Shown here piece after piece: positions 35,940-44,463 of a stretch of DNA of 64,000 nucleotides (the first letter of the stretch is position 1; every line of letters starts with the position of its first letter). Origin of the DNA: DATKFM01 sp963851215. Its GTDB lineage: Bacteria > Pseudomonadota > Alphaproteobacteria > Dongiales > Dongiaceae. The translations under genes and the position numbers were made by a program. Below the pieces are notes generated by a model. The model saw nothing but the letters and a program-made list of their open reading frames with translations. It had not been told where the DNA came from and ran no database searches. The stretch is from positions 248,001 through 312,000 of the forward strand of contig CAWKOG010000021.1 in NCBI GenBank assembly GCA_963851215.1, read 5' to 3'.

Positions 35940-36839
35940 ATGACGGTCAGACTTGGCATCAACCCCATCACTTGGAGCAATGACGACATGCCCGAACTGG
36001 GGGGCGATATCCCGCTGGAGGTGTGCCTGTCGGAGACCCATGCTGCCGGATACGCCGGCATCGAAATGGGTGGCAAGTTTCCGCGCAATTCGCGCGAACT
36101 GCGCCCGATCCTGGACAAGCATCGCCTGGCGCTGGTGTCCGGCTGGTATGACGGGCGCTTGCTCGACAAGGGACTAGAAGAGGAATGGAAGGCCGTGCAG
36201 GCCCACCTGACCCTGCTGCGGGATATGGGCAGCACGCATATCGTCTACGCCGATACCTCGCGGCGCTCGGGTGGCGATCTTTTTGCGCCGATATCGCAGC
36301 GTCCGATGATGAAGGACAGCGAGTGGCCGGCTTATGGCCGCGACTTGACCGCGCTGGCGGAGCGCATGCGGGATTTCGGTGTCGGCATGGCGTTTCATCA
36401 TCACATGGGCACGGTGATCGAAACCGATGCCGAGGTGGATAAGCTGATGGCGTCGACGGGGCCGGCAGTCGGACTGCTGTTCGATAGCGGCCACAGCGCC
36501 TTTTCCGGCGGCGATCCGGTGGCGCTGGTGAAGCGGCATGTGAAACGCGTGGTTCATGTACATTGCAAGGATACGCGGCGGCCGGTGCTGGACGATGCCC
36601 GCGCCAAGAACGGTAGCTTCATGCAGGCGGTGCTCGACGGCATCTTTACGGTTCCCGGCGATGGTTCGGTGGATTTCCCGTCGATCCTCACGACTCTGAA
36701 GAATGCCGGCTATAGCGGTTGGTTAATCGTCGAGGCAGAGCAGGACCCGCGCAAGGCCCACCCGCTCACCTATGCCAAGATGGGGTTTGGCAATCTCGCC
36801 CGGCTGGCGCTTCAGGCCGGTCATACGATCACGCCCTGA
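35940..36839 (+). CDS. inosose-dehydratase-like TIM-barrel protein (IolE/MocC family)
   Basis: A 299-aa xylose-isomerase-like TIM barrel: RLGINPITWSNDDMPELGGD at the start, ETHAAGYAGIEMGGKFPRNS, VGMAFHHHMGTVIETDAEVD, GLLFDSGHSAFSGGDP and VVHVHCKDTRR, which supply the usual metal-binding Glu/Asp/His residues. IolE removes water from scyllo-inosose in inositol breakdown; MocC of the rhizopine loci is its homologue. Start: ATG at 35940 after GAGGAGAGC; a longer frame upstream is not homologous. It opens the rightward unit and is followed after nine bases by a Gfo/Idh/MocA gene. Confidence 0.9.
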   Translation: MTVRLGINPITWSNDDMPELGGDIPLEVCLSETHAAGYAGIEMGGKFPRNSRELRPILDKHRLALVSGWYDGRLLDKGLEEEWKAVQAHLTLLRDMGSTHIVYADTSRRSGGDLFAPISQRPMMKDSEWPAYGRDLTALAERMRDFGVGMAFHHHMGTVIETDAEVDKLMASTGPAVGLLFDSGHSAFSGGDPVALVKRHVKRVVHVHCKDTRRPVLDDARAKNGSFMQAVLDGIFTVPGDGSVDFPSILTTLKNAGYSGWLIVEAEQDPRKAHPLTYAKMGFGNLARLALQAGHTITP

Positions 36840-36848
36840 GGCCCGCCA

Positions 36849-37948
36849 ATGGCGAGAGTGCGTGTCGGCATCATCGGAGCCGGCCTGATCACCCAGGTTG
36901 AGCATCTTCCCAACCTGCTGGCGCTGCCGGATATGTTCGAGGTCGTCGCCGTCGCCGATCCGTCGGCGAAGGTGCGCGCTCATCTTGAGGGGCGATGGAA
37001 GGTGGCGGCGGTGGCCACGCCGGAAGCGCTGTTCGAGAAGAAGCTGGACGCCGTGGTCGTTGCCACACCCGATGCGTTGCATGCGCGGTTGATCATGGCC
37101 GCTCTTGAGCGCCGCCTTCATGTCTTCACTGAAAAACCCCTATGCTATGCGGTCGAAGATGCGGACGCGGTCATCAAGGCGCGGGACAAGGCCAAGTCGT
37201 ATCGTCCAGGTCGGTTACATGAAACGCTTCGATCCGGCCTATGAGGCGCTGGGGTCGATGGTGCGCGGCCTGGATGACCGGCTCCGCTATGTCTCGGTCG
37301 AAGTGAACGATCCGGACGCTTGGCCCTTCGTGGCGCACCGCGATCTCTGTGCCGGGGATGATGTTCCGGCAGCGATGATCGACAGATGCGCGAAAAGCTC
37401 GGGCCGAGCAGATTTCGCGGGCGCTTGGCCGGCGGCCGACGGATGCTCAGTTACGCGGATTTGCCGGCCCGTACTGCTCCAGCATCATCCATGACGTGAA
37501 CGCCGTGCATGGCCTACTGGATGAGATGGGTCTCAGGACTGGCGAAGTCATCGGCGCTGCCTGGTTCGCGAATTCCGCCGGCGGTCATGGCAGCATGCGG
37601 CTCGCACCCGGCGATGCGGCTGTGGTCCATGGCTCATGTGGCCGTGCCGAAGCTCGCCGACTATCTGGAGCGTATCTCCTTGTGGTTCGACGATCGCATC
37701 TTCGAGCTGCAGTTCCCCGCGCCCTATCTCAATCATCAGCCGACGCTGCTGATCGAGAAGCGCTCCGACGGCCAGCAGGCGCGGACGATCCATCATCGAC
37801 CCGTCTTATGCCGAGGGTTTTGTCGCAAGAGCTAAGGGGTTGGTGGCGCGCGATCAATAAGGGCGAGCCGGTACGCAACACGCTTGAGGCAGCCCGGCGC
37901 GATCTGGCGTTGCTTGAGGCGCTCGGCCGGAAGGCGCTGGAGAGCTGA
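36849..37948 (+). pseudogene. Gfo/Idh/MocA-family oxidoreductase, broken into several frames
   Basis: The first 115 residues are intact: RVRVGIIGAGLITQVEHLPN, VVAVADPSAKVRAHLEG and HVFTEKPLCYAVEDADAVIK with the family EKP motif. The rest is spread over three frames: VQVGYMKRFDPAYEALGSMV with the catalytic-type Lys, RLRYVSVEVNDPDAWPF, VHGLLDEMGLRTGEVIGAAW, KLADYLERISLWFDDRIFEL and the end RDLALLEALGRKALES. At least five one-base changes lie between 37195 and 37815. The order of conserved blocks is complete, so the real gene may be functional. A cyclitol or inosamine dehydrogenase role (MocA-like) is inferred from the neighbours. Confidence 0.72.
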
Positions 37949-37951
37949 CGC

Positions 37952-38943
37952 TTAGAGCCGCACAGCCTTTCCCGTCTTCGACGAATTCGAGCGCGGCATC
38001 CGCCATGCGCAGCGCCTCACGGCCATCGGCGAAGGTTGCGAGCGGCGGCGTTCCCTTCTCCACGCTGTCGATGAAGTTATCGAGTTCCGCGCGATAGGCT
38101 TCGGTGTAGCGCTCGATGAAGAAATGCAGGATGGGATCTGACGCCCGGGTGCGTTCTGCGCCCCAAGCTTCCACCGTCGTTCCCCGGCGGTTCTGCGCCT
38201 GCAGCATGCCCCTCTCGCCGAAGGCCTCGATGCGCTGGTCATAGCCGTAGGAGCAGCGGCGGCTGTTGTTGATATGCACCAACGCACCCGACGCCGCGCG
38301 CATCACCACCATGGCGGCATCGATATCGCCCTGCTGGCCGATGCCGGGATCAACCAAATTGGCGCCCATGGCCTGCACTTCCACGATATCGCCGGCCAGA
38401 TAGCGAGCCATGTCGAAATCATGGATGGTCATGTCCCGGAACAGGCCGCCCGATCCCTTCACATAGGCCGGCGGCGGCGGCGCAGGGTCCCTGCTGGTGA
38501 TGACGACCTGTTCCAGCTTGCCGATCTCGCCGGATTGAATACGGTCCCGCACCGCGCGGAAGGACGGATCGAAGCGGCGGTTGAAGCCGATCATGACCGT
38601 GGGTTTCAGGCCGCCGATTTCCTTCCAGCAGGTTCTCGACGCGCTTGATGTCCAGGTCGATCGGTTTCTCGCACAGCACTTTTTTGCCGGCCTTGGCGGC
38701 GCGGGTGATGAGATCGACATGGGTATCGGTCGAAGAGGCAATGAACACGGCGTCGACCTTCTTGTCGGCAAACGCCTCATCAATGGAAGCTACTTTCCGC
38801 GCGCCGGTTTCCGCCGCCGTTTCCTCCGCGGCTTTTGCCACCAGGTCGTAGCAGGCAATCAGCTCCGCCCGCGGATGCGCCTTGATGTTGCGGGCATGCA
38901 TGCGGCCGATGCGGCCGCAGCCGAGGATCGCGAAACCAACCAT
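37952..38943 (-). CDS. inositol 2-dehydrogenase-like oxidoreductase (Gfo/Idh/MocA, IolG-like), two frame changes
   Basis: It begins MVGFAILGCGRIGRMHARNI and has VLCEKPIDLDIKRVENLLE; after a shift near 38620 it continues GFNRRFDPSFRAVRDRIQSG, GGLFRDMTIHDFDMARYLAG with the catalytic Asp/His, and NNSRRCSYGYDQRIEAFGER. These blocks are those of myo- and scyllo-inositol dehydrogenases, which oxidise inositol to inosose using NAD. A second shift in a GGGAAAGG run near 37972 hides the end; correcting it gives EDGKAVRL and TAA at 37952-37954. About 330 aa, the usual IolG size. It converges on the preceding gene with three bases between stops. Confidence 0.82.
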
Positions 38944-38972
38944 GTTCTAACTCTCCTTGTGCCAAGCCTTGT

Positions 38973-39823
38973 TCAAGCGCTGGCGAACTTCTGAGCCAAT
39001 GTCTCCGAGGGCTGCGGCCCCGACTCATAGGTGCCGCGGATCGTTTGATCGAAATCGATCACGGACCCGGTCATCAGGCCGGACTCCGACGACGCCATAT
39101 AGGCCACGGCGCGAGCCACCTCGTCCGGTTTGATCAGGCGGCCGAATGGCAGCCCCTGCTCCGCCTTCGCCACCCAGCCGGGCTGCGCATCGTGATAGGT
39201 CTTCATGATGCGGTCTTCACCCGGCGTATCCGACCAGCCGAGATTGAGACCGTTGACCCGGATCCGGTCGCGCAAGGCGGCGAAAGCGACATTGCGGGTC
39301 AGGGTGGCAAGCGCCCCCTTCGACGAACAATAAGCGGCGATGAAGGGCTGCCCGCCATGGCCGGACATGCTGATGACATTGACGATGCTGCCGGCGATTT
39401 TTTCCCGCAGCATGATACTTGATCGCATCTTGCATCAGGAAGAACGGCGCCCGCACATTGACCGCGAACATGCGATCGAACAATTCCGGCGTGGTATCCA
39501 GGATTGTGCCGCGGTCGGTCATGCCCGCGCAGTTGACGAGGATATGCAGTTTTCCCCACGCCTTGTCGGCGGCCGCGACCACTTTGCGGCAGTCTTCCAT
39601 AGAGGCGAGATCCGCCTGCACAAAGCGCGTGTCGCATCCGGCCTTGGTCAACTCGCGCGACAACAGCCTCGCCACGCTGCTGATTGCGGCCGCAGATGAC
39701 AATGCCAGCGGCGCCACGGCGAGCGAACAGGCGGGCGATCGCCTCGCCCAACCCCTGGGTGCCGCCGGTCACTACGGCATACTGTCCGGCAAACTGATTA
39801 GGGAAATCTGACAGCGTGGTCAT
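38973..39823 (-). pseudogene. short-chain dehydrogenase/reductase, two frame changes
   Basis: The N-terminus FAGQYAVVTGGTQGLGEAIA holds the TGxxxGxG cofactor motif. After a change near 39705 the frame gives RFVQADLASMEDCRKVVAAA and the NAG-type strand LHILVNCAGMTDRGTILDTT; after another near 39415 it gives GSIVNVISMSGHGGQPFIAA, then YCSSKGALATLTR with the catalytic Tyr and Lys, and the end QPSETLAQKFASA. About 283 aa, slightly longer than a classical SDR. It lies between the ferredoxin reductase and the IolG-like gene on the same strand, so it may oxidise a cyclitol intermediate. The substrate is unknown. Confidence 0.78.
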
Positions 39824-39891
39824 TCCTGGATTCCTTGTGGAAGATATCGGCGCCGCTCAGCGCGGCGCTCGGGCGTGGATATGTACGACAT

Positions 39892-41128
39892 TCAGGCGGC
39901 GAGCAATGATTTGAGTTCTGACATCGGAGTTCATCAGCGCCTTGGGATCGGGACGCAGGCGCTTGGCAATCAGCATCTCCGCCAGGCGGATTTCCTTGGC
40001 AATCTTGCCGTCGGGGCCGATCGAGCTGGCGGCAACGAGGCGCCCATCATTTGCTAAATGGAAGGTGAGATAGAGGCCGTCGCCGAGATCGCGGCTGATC
40101 GAGGTTGCCGCCACATCGGGCAGCCCAGCGATGCGCAAGGTCAGTTCATACTGGTCGGACCAGAAAGACGGCACAGCATCGTAGGTGACGCCCGCGCCAA
40201 GCATATTGGCCGCGGCGGTAGCGCCCTGGTCTCGCGCATTCCGCCAGGCCTCCAGGCGGATCCGGCGGCCGTCATAGAGGGGATGAGGAAAGGAACAGCA
40301 ATCGCCCGCCGCGAAGATATCGGTGTCGCTGGTCTGGAGCTGGTCATCGACGCGGATGCCGTTCTCAATCTGCAGGCCGCATCCTTCCGCAAGCCTCGTC
40401 TCCGGGATGGCGCCGACACCGGCAATGATGGCGTCGCAGTCGATCTTCAAACCATCGGCCAGCAGGACCGATTGCCGGCCGCCGGTGCTCGCAAATCCGC
40501 TGATCGCAACGCCCGTGCGCAGGCCGACACCGGCCTTGCGGTGCCGCATTGCGATGATATCGGCGAGATATCTCGGCACGCCGCGCATGAGGATGTCCGG
40601 AGCCAATCTCCAGCACCGTCACCCGGCAACCGCGCTGACTTGCGCTGGCGGCCAGTTCCAGCCCGATGAAACCGCCGCCGATGATGCCGATATGCGCACC
40701 GGGCAGCAGCCGGGCGCGGATTTTCTGTGCGTCCGCATAGCTGCGGAGGTAGTGGACTTCGGCCGATCCGCGGGCCGCCAACGGTCGCGCCCGGGCGCCG
40801 GTGGCGATCAACAGCTTCTCGGTAGGGAATAGGCGTGCCGTTCTCCACCAGCACACAGCGCTTTTCAGCGTCAATAGAAGTCACACTCGAAGAGGGCCGG
40901 AAACTCGATGGCTTTTTCCCGCATCCTGGATTCGCCCAGGATAGTCGGCGTAGACGGTTCGTCGACAGCGGTCATTACCGCCTTCGAAAGTGGCGGCAGT
41001 TCATAAGGAGCGTGGGGCTGCTCGCCGATCAAGGTGATTGTGCCGGCCCATCCCTTCTCGCGCAGGGCAAGCGACGCGCTCGCGCCAGCCTCGCCGCCGC
41101 CGACGATCACCATGCCGGCTTCGCTCAT
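39892..41128 (-). pseudogene. NAD(P)H:ferredoxin reductase (MocF-like), several frame changes
   Basis: The start MSEAGMVIVGGGEAGASASL gives the FAD dinucleotide-binding GGGEAG; then LLIATGARARPLAARGSAEV, the NAD-binding strand GIIGGGFIGLELAASASQRG, and the second FAD motif TDIFAAGDCCSFPHPLYDG. Changes of frame lie near 40875, 40820 and 40600. As read, the end runs to 39857, but one base less near 39912 gives LKSLLAA and a stop at 39892-39894, a common ending for this family. It should pass electrons from NAD(P)H to the Rieske ferredoxin whose gene is 14 bp upstream. Confidence 0.78.
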
Positions 41129-41142
41129 CTGCCTTTTGACCC

Positions 41143-41460
41143 TCAACCGAGATCGATCAGGACCTTTCCGGCTTCGACCTTCACCGGATAGGTCTTGAGA
41201 TTGACGCAGACGGGGGCGCCCTTGGCCTCGCCGGTGCGGTAGTCGAAGCGGCCGTTATGCTTGGCGCACTCGATGATGTTGTCCATCACCAGGCCGTCGG
41301 CGAGAGGAAAATCCTCGTGGGTGCAGAGTCCGTCGGTGGCATAGAAGTCGCCGTCGGGCGAGTGATAGATCGCATAGGTCCGGCCGCCGTGATCGAAGGC
41401 GATGACGTCCTCTTCGTCGATATCGCCGACAGTACAGGCTTCGACCCAATTCCCGGGCAT
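41143..41460 (-). CDS. MocE-family Rieske-type [2Fe-2S] ferredoxin
   Basis: A 105-aa soluble ferredoxin with both Rieske cluster motifs intact: CTHEDFPLADG (Cys and His) and CAKHNGRFD (Cys and His). It begins WVEACTVGDIDEEDVIAFDH and ends KVEAGKVLIDLG. The ATG at 41458-41460 precedes the conserved WVEACTV; an upstream extension of seven residues is possible. Its place between a ferredoxin reductase and a membrane di-iron protein makes it the electron carrier of that oxygenase, as MocE is thought to be in rhizopine-degrading rhizobia. Confidence 0.9.
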   Translation of the reverse strand: MPGNWVEACTVGDIDEEDVIAFDHGGRTYAIYHSPDGDFYATDGLCTHEDFPLADGLVMDNIIECAKHNGRFDYRTGEAKGAPVCVNLKTYPVKVEAGKVLIDLG

Positions 41461-41477
41461 CCGGCTATCCCTGCTCC

Positions 41478-42563
41478 TCACGCTGTCGCGCTGGCGGGAG
41501 TCAGTTCTGCCGTCCCGGCCGCGGCCGAACCCGGAAGCGGCCGCCTGACATAGTCTGCGGGTGTTTCGCTTGCCGGATCAGCGCCGGGATGATCTCGCGA
41601 TAGGTCGCGGCGAACCCCCGGTAAGGCGGGAGGCATGTCGGCCTTCAGTTCCTCATGCAGCGCAGGCAGCGCATGATAGGGCACCAGTGGGAACATATGG
41701 TGCTCCACATGATAATTCATGTTCCAGTAGATGAAACGCACGATCGGATTCATGTAGACCGTCCGGCAATTCAGCCGGTGATCCAGCACATCTTCTGCCA
41801 GTCCCGCATGCTGAGTGAGGCCGCAAAGCAAAATGAAGCCACGCGCCGTAGAAGGATGGCAGGCCGACCAGCATCAGCGGCAGGAAGCTCTGAAACTAGA
41901 TCGACAGACCGATGACGGTGGCGAAGATAAGGGCGTAAGATGCGCGCCGTGAGGTAGACCTTGTGCCGCTCCGATTCCGGGATGTAGTCCTTCTCCTTCG
42001 GCAGATGCGGCCGAAGCAATGGAGCGCGATCTCGCGCAGCTCCTTGCTCCCATGCCGCAAATTGAGGAACCCGAGCGACGACATGGAACAGATTGGTCGG
42101 CCTTGGCACGGCGATCTCGGGGTCACGGCCGACGATGATCGTATCCGTATGGTGCCGCGAAATGGCTCCAGCGCCAGGGCACCGGCTCCCGCAGCACGAA
42201 GAAGGAACCGATGTAGATACACGGCCTCGTTGATCCAGCGGGCTGAAGGCGGTGCCATGACTGCATTCATGCCAGCGGGAATCTCCGGCCGAACCATAGA
42301 GCACGCCATAGCGGCGAAAGCCGGCACAGCCCACCAGCTGCCCCAGAAATAGATGCCAAGCCCGCCGTGACAGGCCGAGCGCGGCGAACCAGATCAGCGT
42401 ATCGCGAATGGCCGGCCCGTCCTTGCGCTGCACCAATTCCTTCAGCCGCTTGCGGGGGATCGGACTGGAATACCATTGAGCGGTGGCGAGCCCTTGCTCG
42501 ACGGCTCGCCGATTGTCCGGTCCGGTCAGGCTGTAGTCCCGCCGTGCTACTCTGTCCTGTCAC
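41478..42563 (-). pseudogene. membrane di-iron oxygenase of the fatty-acid-desaturase fold (MocD-like), several frame changes
   Basis: All three histidine boxes can be read: HECSHGTAF near 42260, FRHHTDT near 42145 and NYHVEHHMFP near 41715, in the order and spacing of membrane desaturases and hydroxylases. Other in-frame blocks are TAQWYSSPIPRKRLKELVQR, KDYIPESERHKVYLTARI and NCRTVYMNPIVRFIYWNMNY. Frame changes lie near 42530, 42370, 42330, 42235, 42095, 41940, 41885 and 41600. The start is uncertain; GTG at 42561-42563 is the best fit. In the moc loci such a protein, fed by a ferredoxin and reductase, is proposed to remove the O-methyl group of rhizopine. Confidence 0.72.
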
Positions 42564-42715
42564 TGCCTCTATCCCTCCGAAGGGCCCGCGGTTTGGGTGG
42601 AAAACATAACTCTTGGCCGCTAAGGCAATCAATCAAGATTTACAGCATTGACGCACAACTACGCCACCCGATGATATTTTCTGATAGTTTTTGCAAGGGC
42701 ATCCCTCGTGTAGTT

Positions 42716-43717
42716 CTAAGGGTTGCGGGTCAGGAAATAAAGACTGCCGCCAAGTTCGGAGACAATAAGTTGCCGGTCGTCCCAGATCAGCACCGCTATC
42801 GGACGCGTCAAGCCATCGAGAATGATCTCCCGCGCGCCGGTGGAAGGTTTGATACGAAGAAGTCTGCCGCTGCCGGCCACCCAGGCGCTCGACGGATCGA
42901 ATAGGCCGTGCTCGAGAACCAGCATGTCGCCGTTCGCGTCGAAAACGACATCGACCGGGGCGTTGAGATCGACGGCCTCGACGCGCGCGGATTGTGCAAT
43001 CCTGGCTTCCGGCAAAGAAACGATTCGGCCACTCCCGGCGATGAAAGGAAAGCCACCGAACAGGGATACGTAAAGACGGTCGCCATGCATGGCGATGCCG
43101 GTCGGGACGGCGTCAAACGCGTAGCCTTGCTGCTCACTGAATTCGGTTGGCGACAAGGTCTTGAGTGTGGACTCGCTCGCCGTGAGCCGGGCAAAGGTGA
43201 AGATTGTCTGTCTGATACGGCCGTCAGCGGAGAGACGTTCGACAGAGTTCCGCGCCGCGTCGATTACGTAGAAGCTGTCGTTCGAAGCGACGAAGTCGTA
43301 TGGATTCCAGAAGTCGCTGCTGATGACCCTGACGACCCGGACCTCGTCAATTTCGAGGAGGGCATGGTCGTATCTACCCTCGGCGGAGTCGGCGGGCGTC
43401 CAGCCTTGGGCGACTATGTAGGTCGAACCCTGGCGTGCCACCCGATAGGGTCCGGTCGGATCGCCGATCACGTCGAGACCGTGTGGCAGCACCGGACCGA
43501 AAGCGGCGAAACGACCATCAGGTCCGCGCCGATAGAGACGCCCGGCGGCGAGATCGGTGACCAGAAGCGATCCGCCGTCGCGTGCCAGGCCGGCAAAAGC
43601 CGCGCCCGGCTGCTGCACGATCTCCAACGCGTATCCGGGCGCAGCCGTTGGGTCCGCTGCGGCAGGTGCGGCGATCGCTAGAAGGGCGACGGCGATCAGT
43701 CCAGCGAGCGCACGCAT
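42716..43717 (-). CDS. secreted ScyD/ScyE-like beta-propeller protein
   Basis: A 333-aa protein with a clear signal peptide (residues 1-21, LAGLIAVALLAIAAPAAA) and a string of NHL/SMP-type beta-propeller blades: FAGLARDGGSLLVTDLAAGR, NPYDFVASNDSFYVIDAARN, TGIAMHGDRLYVSLFGGFPF, APVDVVFDANGDMLVLEHGL and RPIAVLIWDDRQLIVSELGG. There is no catalytic motif; such propellers bind ligands or partners. Its start lies 22 bases inside the SUMF1-fold gene, which in turn starts inside the ATPase gene of a sugar importer, so the three are probably coupled. The role is unknown, but it acts in the periplasm. Confidence 0.85.
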   Translation of the reverse strand: MRALAGLIAVALLAIAAPAAADPTAAPGYALEIVQQPGAAFAGLARDGGSLLVTDLAAGRLYRRGPDGRFAAFGPVLPHGLDVIGDPTGPYRVARQGSTYIVAQGWTPADSAEGRYDHALLEIDEVRVVRVISSDFWNPYDFVASNDSFYVIDAARNSVERLSADGRIRQTIFTFARLTASESTLKTLSPTEFSEQQGYAFDAVPTGIAMHGDRLYVSLFGGFPFIAGSGRIVSLPEARIAQSARVEAVDLNAPVDVVFDANGDMLVLEHGLFDPSSAWVAGSGRLLRIKPSTGAREIILDGLTRPIAVLIWDDRQLIVSELGGSLYFLTRNP

Positions 43718-44463
43718 CGGAATCCGCCATTGGCTGCGAACCGGAAATACGGGTCGTAGGCCAGCCGGTAAGTGGTGGTGAGATGTCCGGGATCGCTGTT
43801 CCAGGAGCCGCCGCGCAGCACTCTGTATTTGCCGGCAATATCCGCCGGCGGAGTGCCTTCATAAGGCGCATAGACGTCGCGGGTCCATTCCCAAACATTG
43901 CCCACGAGGTTGAGGATGCCCTCGGGGCTGGCGCCGGCGGCAAACGAATCGGCGGGTGCGGTCATGCCATAGCCGTCGCTATCGTCGCCCGCGCAGCATT
44001 CCTTGCTGCCACCATTGGCGCGGGACGCATCGGCCGCGCCGCTGCCCCAGGGAATTGGCGCACCGGCCGATCCACGCGCCGCGCGTTCATACTCCTTCTC
44101 GGACGGCAGCCGCAGTCCGTAGTAGGCGCAGAACTCGGCCGCGTCGGAATAGCTGACGCCGACAACCGGCCGGTCATCCAGGCCGAGAACCGGATGCCCG
44201 CCATAGAAGGCCGAACGGTGCCCGGTCGCATCCACGAAGCGCTGATACTGGGCATTAGTGATCTCGGTCCGGTTCATGACAAAGGCCTTGCCATCGATTA
44301 CGCGGCGCGGACGTTCGTTTTCATTGCCATCATCGCTGCCGAAGATGAAGGGACCAGCCGGAATCGCGATCAGCGGATTGTCGGGAATCGGATCGTCGCC
44401 AGCCGCGGCGCTGTCGATCGATACAGCGAGTACAAAACCGACCAGCACCCTAGAAATCCACAC
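43696..44463 (-). CDS. secreted SUMF1-fold protein without formylglycine-enzyme cysteines
   Basis: A 255-aa protein starting with GTG at 44461-44463, 14 bases inside the ATPase gene. A signal peptide (WISRVLVGFVLAVSIDSAAA) precedes the SUMF1 fold: FVMNRTEITNAQYQRFVDAT, HPVLGLDDRPVVGVSYSDAA, YGLRLPSEKEYERAARGSA, LNLVGNVWEWTRDVYAPYEG, RVLRGGSWNSDPGHL and GGFRCVRS. The Cys pair that makes true formylglycine enzymes active is absent; the matching stretch reads SWNSDPGHLTTTYRLAYD. It is therefore probably a ligand-binding or structural relative. A cysteine pair, KECCAGDD, occurs earlier but in a different place. Confidence 0.88.
   Translation of the reverse strand: MWISRVLVGFVLAVSIDSAAAGDDPIPDNPLIAIPAGPFIFGSDDGNENERPRRVIDGKAFVMNRTEITNAQYQRFVDATGHRSAFYGGHPVLGLDDRPVVGVSYSDAAEFCAYYGLRLPSEKEYERAARGSAGAPIPWGSGAADASRANGGSKECCAGDDSDGYGMTAPADSFAAGASPEGILNLVGNVWEWTRDVYAPYEGTPPADIAGKYRVLRGGSWNSDPGHLTTTYRLAYDPYFRFAANGGFRCVRSLD

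Noticed and set aside
43696..44463. Formylglycine-generating enzyme
   Set aside because: The SUMF1 fold is clear but the C-terminal Cys pair needed for sulfatase maturation is absent, and no sulfatase gene is in the window.
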